Assembly: GCA_029256185.1 (NCBI GenBank)
Contig: JAQSYI010000030.1
Coordinates: 22,203 to 86,202 of the forward strand
Length of the DNA stretch: 64,000 nucleotides
Direction: 5' to 3'
From: Paenibacillaceae bacterium
Lineage (GTDB): Bacteria; Bacillota; Bacilli; Paenibacillales; NBRC-103111
The stretch's first letter is position 1; the number at the start of each line of letters is the position of its first letter. Positions 1 to 10,155 of this stretch are shown one piece after another. The translations under genes and the position numbers were made by a program. The notes below the pieces were generated by a model that searched no databases, had not been told where the DNA came from, and worked only from the letters and a program-made list of their open reading frames with translations.

Positions 1-16
1 AATGAGGGAAACGGGC

Positions 17-1507
17 ATGTTTGTGACAAAAAAATGGGGAATTGCTCTTGCAGCGGCAATAAGTCTGATCCTTGCCGCCTCGCCGCCTGCTTTTGGCGCG
101 GGCTCGGTATCCACCTACGCCGGGAGCGGCGAACCGGGAGCGGCCAACGGGGCGTTGCCGTCCTCTTCCTTTTTCTTCCCGTACAGCATGGCATGGGATG
201 GGAACGGAGGGATGATCGTCGTGGATTCTTACAATAATCTCATCCGCCAGGTGAAGGACGGCAAGGTTTCCACGCTGGCAGGAGAGGTGGCTCCATTGGA
301 TGCCAAGGGCCTTCCTGCCGGGGGTTATGTGGATGGGCAGGCATCCAAGGCGCGGTTTGACAAGCCAAGATATGCGGCAGCAGATTCCAAGGGCAATATT
401 TATGTGAGTGATACGGGGAATCATGTTATCCGCAAGCTGTCAGGAGGCATGGTGTATACCTTTGCCGGCTCGGACGAGGCGGGATACAAGGATGGCAAGG
501 GAATCGAAGCAAGCTTCAACACACCCGCCGGCCTGGCGGTAGACCGCGACGATAATCTGTACGTGGCCGATAGTCTGAACCATGTGATCCGTCGAATCAC
601 GCCGGAAGGGGTAGTTACTACTTACGCAGGCGCACCGGGAACGAAGGGGGGATTCTTGGATGGGGCTGTCAGCCAGGCACGCTTCAATGAACCCTCCGGT
701 CTGGCGATGGATGCAGCAGGCTGCTTGTATGTTCTGGATTCCGGCAATCAGTTGGTCCGAACGGTCAAGGAAGGGGCGGCAGCCACGCTGGCCGGTGAAA
801 TCGGCGGCGATCTCATCCAAGGAAGCACTTATGTCCAAGGGGGGCTGAGCGACGGCAGCAAGGCCCGATTCAACTTCCCCAAGGGGATCGACGTGGCGGA
901 TGACGGAACGGTCTTTATTGCCGATACATGGAATCATGCCATCCGGGCAATTACGCCTGACGGGGAGACGGTAACGCTGGCGGGCTCCGGTCAATCCGGG
1001 GCAATCAACGGCACGACTCTGGGCGCTCTGTTCAATAGCCCTACCGATGTAAAGTTCCGCTCGGGACAATTGTATGTAGCCGATATGTGGAACAACAGCA
1101 TTCGTGTCATGACGCTCCAGCCCGGCAAGCTGACTTCTGTCCAAGAAAAGGAGGAGCTGCTCCGGCAGATTCCGTTCCTGCCTTACTCGGACCAAATCCA
1201 GGTTTGGACCAATAACCAGTATATAAGCTTTCCCGACACACAGCCCTATCTGGAAGACGGGAAAACATTCGTCCCTCTCCGCTTCATATGCGAAGCATGG
1301 GGTGCAGAAGTCACATGGGACGGTGACAAGCAGCAGGTGATCGTAAAAAAAGGAAATGACAGCAAGCTGTTTGGCTTAAATGGAGAAAGCGTTGTGATGC
1401 AAGAAGAGAGAACCATGGTGCATATCCGGGTTCTGGCAGAGCGGTTGGGCTTTTGGGTCCAGTGGGTGCCTGACCACAATGCGGTAGTCATTACTACGGG
1501 ACAATAA
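17..1507 (+). CDS. Secreted NHL beta-propeller protein with C-terminal copper-amine-oxidase-N-like stalk domain
   Basis: The start at 17 is preferred over an in-frame ATG at 2 because a GAGGG ribosome site lies 7-8 bases upstream and the product then opens with a clean signal peptide (two lysines, an alanine/leucine core, cleavage near AFGA). Six NHL-type repeats follow, each pairing a T-x-AG strand with a motif such as VSDTGNHVIRKL, VADSLNHVIRRI or VADMWNNSIRVM, which fits a six-bladed propeller over about residues 30-365. The last 100 residues carry the YLEDGKTFVPLRFICEAWGA pattern of the stalk domain common in Paenibacillus surface proteins. It is probably a secreted or wall-associated binding protein. 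No catalytic residues were seen and the ligand is unknown. The gene lies at the window edge. Confidence 0.85.
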   Translation: MFVTKKWGIALAAAISLILAASPPAFGAGSVSTYAGSGEPGAANGALPSSSFFFPYSMAWDGNGGMIVVDSYNNLIRQVKDGKVSTLAGEVAPLDAKGLPAGGYVDGQASKARFDKPRYAAADSKGNIYVSDTGNHVIRKLSGGMVYTFAGSDEAGYKDGKGIEASFNTPAGLAVDRDDNLYVADSLNHVIRRITPEGVVTTYAGAPGTKGGFLDGAVSQARFNEPSGLAMDAAGCLYVLDSGNQLVRTVKEGAAATLAGEIGGDLIQGSTYVQGGLSDGSKARFNFPKGIDVADDGTVFIADTWNHAIRAITPDGETVTLAGSGQSGAINGTTLGALFNSPTDVKFRSGQLYVADMWNNSIRVMTLQPGKLTSVQEKEELLRQIPFLPYSDQIQVWTNNQYISFPDTQPYLEDGKTFVPLRFICEAWGAEVTWDGDKQQVIVKKGNDSKLFGLNGESVVMQEERTMVHIRVLAERLGFWVQWVPDHNAVVITTGQ

Positions 1508-1548
1508 GCATAATGGCTGTTGAAAATGATAGGAAAGGAGGACTGTCC

Positions 1549-2715
1549 ATGCTCACCACCCTGATTATTGTCACTGCCGCTGCCGCTGCCCAGGCAGTCA
1601 CCGTATGGCTGCTTCGCGTTAGACAAAGCAAGATAAACCGGCTCATGAATTACTTTGAGATCGGCAGGAAAATTACCTCGAACATCAAGCTCAAGCCGCT
1701 TATGCAGGAGATTATCGAAACGGTCAAAGGGCAAACTCAAGCGGATGCCTGCTCCTTGTATCTGATAGATGAGGAGAAGCAGGAGCTGTGGTTTGAGGTG
1801 GCGCTGGGTGATAACCGGGACAAGGTGACGGAAATCCGGGTGAAGCTGGGTGAAGGGATTTCCGGGTGGGTAGCGAAGACCGGCCAAACCTTGAACTTGC
1901 GCGATGCCTCCAAGGACGAGCGCTTCCATGCCATTGCGGGCAAGCTGGACTTCAAGCAGAAGGCCATGCTCACTGTTCCGGTTATCTATCAGAACAAAAC
2001 GGTCGGCGTGATTCAACTGATTAACAAAACCGCACGCCCCGGATATTTTACCCGGGAGGATGAACAGTTTCTGGAGGGAATCACAAGCCAGGTGGCCATT
2101 GCATTGGAGAATGCCAAGCTCTATGAGGGGATGCGCGACCTTTTTACAGATACCATCGCCTCCTTAGCCGGGGCAATCGATGCGAAGGATCCGTATACCA
2201 ACGGCCATTCCCTCCGAGTGACGCAATACTCGCTGGAAATCGGCAGACATATGGGGTTTGATGAGGAGCATCTGGAGCGACTGGAGTACATGGCCATGCT
2301 CCATGATGTGGGCAAAATTGGCGTGGCCGATGCGATTCTGAACAAGAGAGAGCGTCTGGACGAAGAAGAGTTTGAGATCATGAAATCCCACGTGCTGTCC
2401 GGAGCCAGGATTATGGAATCGGCCAAGTCCTTGCGCCCCTTTGTGGAAGGGGTCAAATACCATCATGAGAAATTTGACGGAACGGGTTATTGCGAAGGCT
2501 TGCACGGCGATGGGATTCCGCTGGAAGCAAGAATTATTGCGGTAGCGGATACCTTCGATGCCATGACGACCACGCGGCCCTACCGCAAGGGGCTGGACTT
2601 TTCAGTGGCTATCCAGGAAATCAACCGTTGTGCGGGCACTCAGTTTGACCCGGAGATTGTGGCCCATTTCAACGCCGTGATCCAAGGGAAGCTGGCGGGT
2701 GCGGGGCATGGGTGA
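1549..2715 (+). CDS. GAF domain plus HD-GYP-type phosphodiesterase domain protein
   Basis: The start at 1549 follows an AGGAAAGGAGGA ribosome site; an in-frame ATG at 1513 has none. A single N-terminal membrane segment (LTTLIIVTAAAAAQAVTVWL) leads into a GAF domain (about residues 25-185) and an HD-GYP-type domain (about 195-375). The metal motif is visible as MLHDVGKIG, followed by a conserved YHHEKFDGTGY and IIAVADTFDAMTTTRPYR. This family hydrolyses c-di-GMP or related cyclic dinucleotides. The signature proline is replaced: the sequence reads GYC instead of GYP. Since the metal ligands are present, activity is plausible but not proven. The 3' end overlaps the next gene by 17 bases, so the two are likely co-translated. 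Confidence 0.88.
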   Translation: MLTTLIIVTAAAAAQAVTVWLLRVRQSKINRLMNYFEIGRKITSNIKLKPLMQEIIETVKGQTQADACSLYLIDEEKQELWFEVALGDNRDKVTEIRVKLGEGISGWVAKTGQTLNLRDASKDERFHAIAGKLDFKQKAMLTVPVIYQNKTVGVIQLINKTARPGYFTREDEQFLEGITSQVAIALENAKLYEGMRDLFTDTIASLAGAIDAKDPYTNGHSLRVTQYSLEIGRHMGFDEEHLERLEYMAMLHDVGKIGVADAILNKRERLDEEEFEIMKSHVLSGARIMESAKSLRPFVEGVKYHHEKFDGTGYCEGLHGDGIPLEARIIAVADTFDAMTTTRPYRKGLDFSVAIQEINRCAGTQFDPEIVAHFNAVIQGKLAGAGHG

Positions 2716-3388
2716 TTTTTTTCTGTGCTTTGTTCTTGCCCATGCAATAGGAGATTTCGTGCTGCAGACGGATCGGATTGCGTATCTTAAATCCCGGCAT
2801 GTACGAGGCGTTGCCCTTCATAGCGTTATCGTTGCCGCAGTCCAGCTTGCCGCCATGGCGGTGTTCGGATGGGCTGCGGTGGCAGCCGCCTGTGCTGTCA
2901 GCTTGCTGCATTTCGCAATCGATTGCTTGAAGCTGGCCTGCAACAAGCATTTCACCCATACACAATCGCTTTATTTCCTGTTGGACCAGGCTGCCCATCT
3001 GGGCTGCATCGGTTTGGCGGCTCTGTTGTTGGCCCCTGAACCTGTTTTTGGCGCAGACATGACGGCTTATGTTTCCACCCTGATTGCTCTGATTATTGTT
3101 TCTTACGTGGCCAGTGTTTTTGCCAAGATTGTGGTGAGGGATTTGTTTCGGGAATTGAGAACCGGCCCTTTTTTTGCCAAATATGAACGGCCGACGGATA
3201 TGGTCTCCGGCCTCCTGTTCTACACCGGTTGTTCCCTGCGGCCGTCGCTGGGATTGCCCATGGTCATTGCCTTAGCCGCAGCATACTGTCTTATTCAGCG
3301 CCGCGCTTGGCAATACCCATATTCGGCCGCGCTTGTGAAGCTGGCCCTTCTGGCAGTGGCCGGCTTCCTCGCCGCTTCCTGGGCGTAA
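2699..3388 (+). CDS. DUF3307 family membrane protein
   Basis: The N-terminal pattern LAHAIGDFVLQTDRIAYLK is typical of DUF3307, a membrane family of unknown function often found near regulators. About six hydrophobic segments are visible, with a loop FAKYERPTDMVSGLLFYTGC before the last pair. The start is GTG at 2699, or ATG at 2708; both lie inside the end of the GAF/HD-GYP gene, and AGGGAAG upstream of 2699 could serve either. The overlap suggests a functional or at least translational link to the signalling protein. No function is assigned. Confidence 0.75.
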   Translation: MRGMGDFFLCFVLAHAIGDFVLQTDRIAYLKSRHVRGVALHSVIVAAVQLAAMAVFGWAAVAAACAVSLLHFAIDCLKLACNKHFTHTQSLYFLLDQAAHLGCIGLAALLLAPEPVFGADMTAYVSTLIALIIVSYVASVFAKIVVRDLFRELRTGPFFAKYERPTDMVSGLLFYTGCSLRPSLGLPMVIALAAAYCLIQRRAWQYPYSAALVKLALLAVAGFLAASWA

Positions 3389-3408
3389 CAGTTGGATCCG
3401 GTTCAATC

Positions 3409-3424
3409 CTGGCGGGAGCGCCAG
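3409..3424. terminator. Short hairpin between convergent genes
   Basis: CTGGCG-GGAG-CGCCAG forms a perfect 6-bp stem in the 39-base gap between the DUF3307 gene and the opposing ydcZ-type gene. No T-run follows on either strand, so it is at best a weak or factor-assisted end point. Confidence 0.35.
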
Positions 3425-3427
3425 CCA

Positions 3428-3859
3428 TCACGACCTCGCCAGCAGCAGCACTCCAATCAGGATGAGGGAGATGCTGCCTGCCTTCTGCAGGGTGATCGGG
3501 GAACGGGGGGAGCCGAACCAGCCAAAGTGATTGATGACAGCAGACAGAATCACCTGTCCCAGGACCAGCAGCACAAATACAGGCAGGCTTCCAATAGAAG
3601 AGATGGAGTGGGAGACGGAAATCATAATGATGACTCCAAGCAGAGCCGAAGCGCCGATCCAGCCCCATGTTGCCCCGGACAGAGGCTTGAATTCATGCCG
3701 GAAGACCATAAAGGCCAGGCTGATGACCACCTGAATCAGTGAAACGAAGGCGACCATGGCAAATTGCCCGGCTGATTTGCCCAGCATGGAGTTGATGCCA
3801 GCCTGAGTGGAACCGAGCGCACCTGCCAGGAAGGCGAGGAAAATGCTGAAGATATTCAT
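3428..3859 (-). CDS. Small multi-spanning membrane protein of the YdcZ (DUF606) / DMT transporter group
   Basis: The protein has 143 residues and about five hydrophobic segments, starting MNIFSIFLAFLAGALGSTQAGIN and including SLIQVVISLAFMVF and LLVLGQVILSAVINHFGWFG. These match half-size DMT-type (YdcZ) permeases, whose substrates are mostly unknown. The start at 3859 was chosen because AAAGGA lies 9 bases upstream; an in-frame ATG 48 bases earlier adds a non-membrane tail and lacks a site. It is the second gene of a minus-strand pair with the LacI regulator, 44 bases downstream of it, so it is the obvious candidate target of that regulator. Confidence 0.75.
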   Translation of the reverse strand: MNIFSIFLAFLAGALGSTQAGINSMLGKSAGQFAMVAFVSLIQVVISLAFMVFRHEFKPLSGATWGWIGASALLGVIIMISVSHSISSIGSLPVFVLLVLGQVILSAVINHFGWFGSPRSPITLQKAGSISLILIGVLLLARS

Positions 3860-3903
3860 AAGATCAGGTCCTTTCTTGGGTGTAAAGTAAAAACCGGTTG
3901 CAT

Positions 3904-4935
3904 TCAATTATGAGAGCTGTCCGTTTCCAATGCCGCGGCAGCGGTGGTGCCTCTTGCCAGGAGCTCCGGCCGCACGATGATGCGCTGCTTGACGGGCTGC
4001 TCTCCCTTGATTTCCTGGAGAAGCAAGCCGATGACGAGCTTGCCCATATGGTTGATCGGCTGAGAGACTGCAGTAAGGGCGGGGGCGGTTGCCGAAGCCA
4101 GGACCGTGTCATCGAAGCTCACTACCGAGAGCTGCTCCGGCACCTTCAGATCCAGTTCGCGGGCGGCTTGCAGAATGCCAACGGCAAGGAGATCATTGCA
4201 GGCGAAGACGGCGCTGGGGCGGGGATGGCGGCGCAGGAGCCGCAAGCCTGCATCCTTGGCAGAAGAAACTGCGGCTTCGCAATGAACCACCCATTCCTGC
4301 AGGCATACGGCAGCAGCTTCATCTTCCAGAGCATGGCGGAAGCCGTTCAGCCTCTCCTCGCTACTGGTAATGCCGGGCTGCTCTGCCACAATCCCGACTT
4401 GCCGGTGCCCCAGCTGAAGCAGATGCTCGGCTGCCAGCCGGCCCCCTTCATAATCGTCCACCAGCACAGTCTGTACCGGGAGTCTCGGGATCTCACGGGC
4501 AATCTGGGCCAAGGGCATTCCTTGTGCCAGGAGAGGCTCGAAGAGGCTGCGGTCCGCTGCTCCCGTGGCAATGACCAAACCATCCACGCTTTTTTGCGCG
4601 AGCAGGTTCAGATAGCGGGCGAGCCGCTCCGGATCGCTGTCTGTGCTGCAGATGAAGAGCGTATATCCGGCCAAGCGACCTTCGTCCTCAATGGCTCTGG
4701 CCAGATGGGCAAAGAACGGGTTGGAGATATCGGGAACAAGCAAGCCGATCGTGAACGTGCTTTTGCCCATCAGGGCAGAGGCAAACAGATTGGGTTGAAA
4801 TTGCAGCTGCTCCATCGCCTGAAGCACCTTTGCTCTGGTTTTCGCGGCCACCTTGCGTTTTCCGTTGACCACGTAAGAGACAGTTGCTATGGATACGCCG
4901 GCTGCCTCGGCCACGTCATAGATGGTGGATTTCAC
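3904..4935 (-). CDS. LacI family transcriptional regulator
   Basis: The protein has 343 residues. The N-terminal helix-turn-helix reads STIYDVAEAAGVSIATVSYV followed by VNGKRKVAAKTRAKV, the classic LacI hinge arrangement. A periplasmic-binding-protein-like effector domain follows (about 60-330), with TIGLLVPDISNPFFAHLARA near its start and DDYEGGRLAAEHLLQLGHR mid-domain. Family members bind sugars or nucleosides and act as dimers or tetramers on palindromes with a central CG. Two such palindromes flank its own promoter (see 4958 and 5066), so autoregulation is likely. The effector cannot be told from sequence. Confidence 0.9.
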   Translation of the reverse strand: MKSTIYDVAEAAGVSIATVSYVVNGKRKVAAKTRAKVLQAMEQLQFQPNLFASALMGKSTFTIGLLVPDISNPFFAHLARAIEDEGRLAGYTLFICSTDSDPERLARYLNLLAQKSVDGLVIATGAADRSLFEPLLAQGMPLAQIAREIPRLPVQTVLVDDYEGGRLAAEHLLQLGHRQVGIVAEQPGITSSEERLNGFRHALEDEAAAVCLQEWVVHCEAAVSSAKDAGLRLLRRHPRPSAVFACNDLLAVGILQAARELDLKVPEQLSVVSFDDTVLASATAPALTAVSQPINHMGKLVIGLLLQEIKGEQPVKQRIIVRPELLARGTTAAAALETDSSHN

Positions 4936-4957
4936 TTTTGTCCCCCTCTTCCTTCGT

Positions 4958-4973
4958 TATCTAAGCGCTTAAC
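4958..4973. promoter_or_regulatory. LacI-type operator O1, downstream of the lacI promoter
   Basis: TATCTAAGCGCTTAAC contains the palindrome TAAGCGCTTA with central CG, as LacI-family operators do. It lies between the predicted -10 box and the lacI start codon. The exact reverse complement of all 16 bases occurs at 5066-5081. Confidence 0.75.
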
Positions 4974-5003
4974 CTCTTTTGCAATATGCGATGATCCTCT
5001 TAA

Positions 5004-5032
5004 ATAATAGGCCGGTTTAAGTATACAACCAA
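5004..5032 (-). promoter_or_regulatory. Sigma-A type promoter of the lacI-ydcZ pair
   Basis: Read on the minus strand: TTGGTT (5032-5027), 17-base spacer, TATTAT (5009-5004). It sits between the two operators, so a repressor bound at both, possibly by looping, would block it. Confidence 0.55.
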
Positions 5033-5065
5033 CTGGATTATTAAACAATACATACGCCCAAATAA

Positions 5066-5081
5066 GTTAAGCGCTTAGATA
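5066..5081. promoter_or_regulatory. LacI-type operator O2, upstream of the lacI promoter
   Basis: GTTAAGCGCTTAGATA is the exact reverse complement of the site at 4958-4973. The centres are 107 bases apart, about ten helical turns, which suits DNA looping by a tetramer. It also lies about 200 bases upstream of the ctsR promoter, so an effect on ctsR cannot be excluded. Confidence 0.72.
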
Positions 5082-5277
5082 GCGTAACGGATGTTGCAAT
5101 ATTAAATAACTGGCACTGTTTCCATGAAGCTGTCTGCCGAAAAAGGACCAATTGGAGCCCCTTCTCGCGATAACGAATCTTATCTTTGTGCATACTGTGG
5201 ATAAAGCCTGATTCAAGCTCGACGGATGAGGTTAAAGTTCGAAGTAAAAGATCATTTTCCGGAAACCGCAAAAGCAT

Positions 5278-5305
5278 TTGAAAATTATGAAAATGGTGTT
5301 ATAAT
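5278..5305 (+). promoter_or_regulatory. Sigma-A promoter of the ctsR operon
   Basis: TTGAAA (5278-5283), 16-base spacer, TATAAT (5300-5305). The CtsR operator starts nine bases after the -10 box, at the expected transcription start. Confidence 0.8.
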
Positions 5306-5313
5306 AACTACAA

Positions 5314-5330
5314 GGTCAAAGAAAGTCAAA
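5314..5330 (+). promoter_or_regulatory. CtsR operator
   Basis: GGTCAAAGAAAGTCAAA matches the CtsR heptad tandem repeat (RGTCAAA-NAN-RGTCAAA). A partial third heptad, GTCAA, follows at 5331. The site covers the start of transcription, so CtsR binding would block the heat-shock operon. Confidence 0.9.
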
Positions 5331-5373
5331 GTCAATAAGGCGGAAAATACGCTGTAGGAATAGGGGATGAGGG

Positions 5374-5835
5374 ATGAGAAATATTTCGGAACTCATAGAG
5401 CACTATCTGAAGCGCGTTCTGCAGCAAAGCCCTGGAGGCGTAATTGAGATTCAACGCAATGACCTGGCTGATGAGTTTCAATGTGTGCCTTCCCAAATCA
5501 ACTACGTCATCAGCACCCGCTTTACTCTGGAAAAAGGCTATATCGTCGAAAGCAAACGCGGCGGCGGCGGCTACATTCGGATTCAGAAGGTAGAGCTGTC
5601 AAGCCGGGGGCAGATCTTGGAGCATATATTCAGGACAATCGGCGAGGCCATTGACCAGACCAGTGCTGAAGGACTTGTTTACCAGCTGGCAGAAGGCAAA
5701 CAGATCTCAATCCGGGAGGCCAACCTCATCCGGGCCGCCATTTCAAGGGATGCGCTCCAGATTAAGCTGCCGCTTCGGGATGAAATCAGAGCCAAGCTAT
5801 TGAAGGCTATGCTGATCGCTTTGCTCAGTCCATGA
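5374..5835 (+). CDS. ctsR: Class III stress-response repressor CtsR
   Basis: The protein has 153 residues, the normal family length. An N-terminal winged helix (MRNISELIEHYLKRVL, then DLADEFQCVPSQINYVI) is followed by the glycine-rich thermosensing loop SKRGGGGYIRI and a C-terminal dimerisation region. It represses clp genes at normal temperature, loses DNA binding on heat shock, and is then removed through McsB and ClpCP. First gene of ctsR-mcsA-mcsB-clpC, with its own operator at 5314-5330. Confidence 0.97.
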   Translation: MRNISELIEHYLKRVLQQSPGGVIEIQRNDLADEFQCVPSQINYVISTRFTLEKGYIVESKRGGGGYIRIQKVELSSRGQILEHIFRTIGEAIDQTSAEGLVYQLAEGKQISIREANLIRAAISRDALQIKLPLRDEIRAKLLKAMLIALLSP

Positions 5836-5854
5836 AGAAAGGGAGGACGTTTGG

Positions 5855-6370
5855 ATGATTTGCCAGGAATGCGGAAAACGGCCGGCCACGCTGCACTTCA
5901 CAAAAATTGTTAATGGGGAAAAGACCGAATTTCATATCTGTGAAGCCTGCGCCAGAGAACGAGGCGAGATTATTCCGGGTACGGCAGGTGGTTTCTCCAT
6001 TCATAATCTTTTGTCCGGGCTGCTCGACTTCGAGCCGGGAGTAAGCGGCAAAACTGCCAAAGCGGCGGCGCCGCATTGCGAGAACTGCGGATTAACCTAT
6101 TCCCAGTTCAGCAAGTTAGGACGGTTTGGCTGCAGCGAGTGTTATAAATACTTTGAGGAAAGATTGGATCCGCTGTTCAAGAGGGTTCATGGAAATACGG
6201 TTCACGTAGGCAAGGTTCCCAAGCGCACCGGCGGAAGAATCCAACAGAAGCGTGAAGTGGAGCGTCTCAAGAAGGAATTGGCTCAACGGGTGGAAAACGA
6301 GGATTTCGAATCTGCAGCGCGGATTCGGGATCAGATTAAAGAGCTGGAACGGAACATCTCCGGCCTGTAA
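5855..6370 (+). CDS. mcsA: Protein-arginine kinase activator McsA
   Basis: The protein has 171 residues with paired CxxC zinc motifs (CQECGKRPATLHF, CEAC, CENCGLTYSQF, CSECY) and a C-terminal UvrB/UvrC-like coiled region (VERLKKELAQRVENEDFESA). It activates McsB and helps feed substrates to ClpC. Ribosome site GGGAGG at 5841-5846, 20 bases after ctsR. Confidence 0.96.
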   Translation: MICQECGKRPATLHFTKIVNGEKTEFHICEACARERGEIIPGTAGGFSIHNLLSGLLDFEPGVSGKTAKAAAPHCENCGLTYSQFSKLGRFGCSECYKYFEERLDPLFKRVHGNTVHVGKVPKRTGGRIQQKREVERLKKELAQRVENEDFESAARIRDQIKELERNISGL

Positions 6371-6389
6371 ATGGGAGGAATCGTAGAGC

Positions 6390-7451
6390 ATGGTTTCTCG
6401 GCGTTTTTTCGAACAGGCGTTGACGGGTTGGATGAAGGGCGACGGGCCCGAGTCCGATATTGTCATCAGCAGCAGGGTAAGAATTGCCCGCAATCTTAGC
6501 GGATACCCCTTCCCCATGCTATCGACCAAGTCCCAGTCGGAGGAAGTACTGGGCATGGTTGCACAGCTCCATGAAGCAAACGGTCTGGAGCAATGGGGAC
6601 CCTTCGAATTGCTTTTGCTTTCTTCGCTCAATGATGTGGAGAAGAAGGTATTGGTGGAGAAGCATCTGATCAGCCCCAATCTGGCCAATGAGTCCCAGAA
6701 CGGAGCCGTGCTTCTGAACCAGACTGAATCGGTCAGCATCATGATCAATGAAGAGGATCATATCCGGATTCAGGTGATGACGCCGGGCTTCCAGATCAGG
6801 GAAGCATGGTCAATGGCTAACCAGGTGGATGATACATTCGAAGAAGCACTGGAATACGCCTTCGATGAAAAGAGGGGGTTCCTGACAAGCTGTCCCACCA
6901 ATGTGGGCACAGGCATCCGTGCTTCCGTAATGATCCACTTGCCGGCCTTGGTGATGACCCAGCAGATTAACCGGATACTCCAGGCTATTACACAGGTGGG
7001 GCTTGCGGTTAGAGGAATATATGGGGAGGGCAGCGAAGCTGTCGGCAACCTGTTCCAGATATCCAACCAGATTACGCTTGGCCAATCGGAAGAAGAGATT
7101 CTGGATAATCTGCATAGTGTTGTCCGCCAGATTATCGAGCATGAACGCGGCGCCAGGCAAGTGCTTGCTTCCGAATCCAAGGCCAGGGTACAAGACAGGG
7201 TCTGCCGCTCCTACGGCATCCTCACCCATGCCGTGATCATGGATTCCAAGGAAGCCGCCCAGCGGTTGTCCGATGTAAGACTTGGCGCTGACCTCGGGAT
7301 GGTGGATCATGTCTCCCAGTCGGCCTTAAATGAGCTGTTGGTGATGACCCAGCCTGCATTTTTGCAGCAGCTGTCGGGTGAGAAGCTTTCAGCCGAAGGC
7401 CGCGATATCCGCAGAGCGGAGTTAATTCGCAGCCGGTTGGCTTCAAAGTAA
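6390..7451 (+). CDS. mcsB: Protein arginine kinase McsB
   Basis: The protein has 353 residues with the phosphagen-kinase catalytic fold: DIVISSRVRIARNLSGYPF near the start, GTGIRASVMIHLPAL in the active-site region and RGIYGEGSEAVGNLFQISN later. The C-terminal RDIRRA matches the phospho-arginine receptor motif needed for allosteric activation. It phosphorylates arginines on CtsR and misfolded proteins, marking them for ClpCP. It starts 19 bases after mcsA behind GGGAGG. Confidence 0.97.
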   Translation: MVSRRFFEQALTGWMKGDGPESDIVISSRVRIARNLSGYPFPMLSTKSQSEEVLGMVAQLHEANGLEQWGPFELLLLSSLNDVEKKVLVEKHLISPNLANESQNGAVLLNQTESVSIMINEEDHIRIQVMTPGFQIREAWSMANQVDDTFEEALEYAFDEKRGFLTSCPTNVGTGIRASVMIHLPALVMTQQINRILQAITQVGLAVRGIYGEGSEAVGNLFQISNQITLGQSEEEILDNLHSVVRQIIEHERGARQVLASESKARVQDRVCRSYGILTHAVIMDSKEAAQRLSDVRLGADLGMVDHVSQSALNELLVMTQPAFLQQLSGEKLSAEGRDIRRAELIRSRLASK

Positions 7452-7486
7452 ATTTTTACGGATCATTATATTTGGAGGTGCTTACT

Positions 7487-9931
<2,445 letters not shown>

Positions 9932-9948
9932 AGCTTCCTGTGTTCATG

Positions 9949-9979
9949 ACAAGTCCGGAGCAATCCGGGCTTGTTTTTT
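9949..9979 (+). terminator. Rho-independent terminator after clpC
   Basis: An 11-bp stem (ACAAGTCCGGA / TCCGGGCTTGT, one G-T pair) with a GCAA loop is followed by a T-run. It closes the ctsR operon; radA starts 177 bases further on. No clear sigma-A promoter was found in that gap. Confidence 0.88.
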
Positions 9980-10155
9980 CGCACGGAATCTTTTGGGAGC
10001 AGAAGGGGAATTATCCTTGGCCGATTTCCTCATACTTTAGTACCAATAATGAAAACGGAGACGGTCTTCGGTTTCATGGACGGAAGTTCTCAAAGATGGT
10101 AAACTTTAAGTTATGGCAAAAGCAATCGGAAAATATCAGGAGAAACCCTAATATT

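Noticed and set aside
3898..5007. Plus-strand open frame of 369 codons across the LacI gene
   Set aside because: It is the complement of a clear LacI coding sequence; its translation shows no family pattern and it has no ribosome site.
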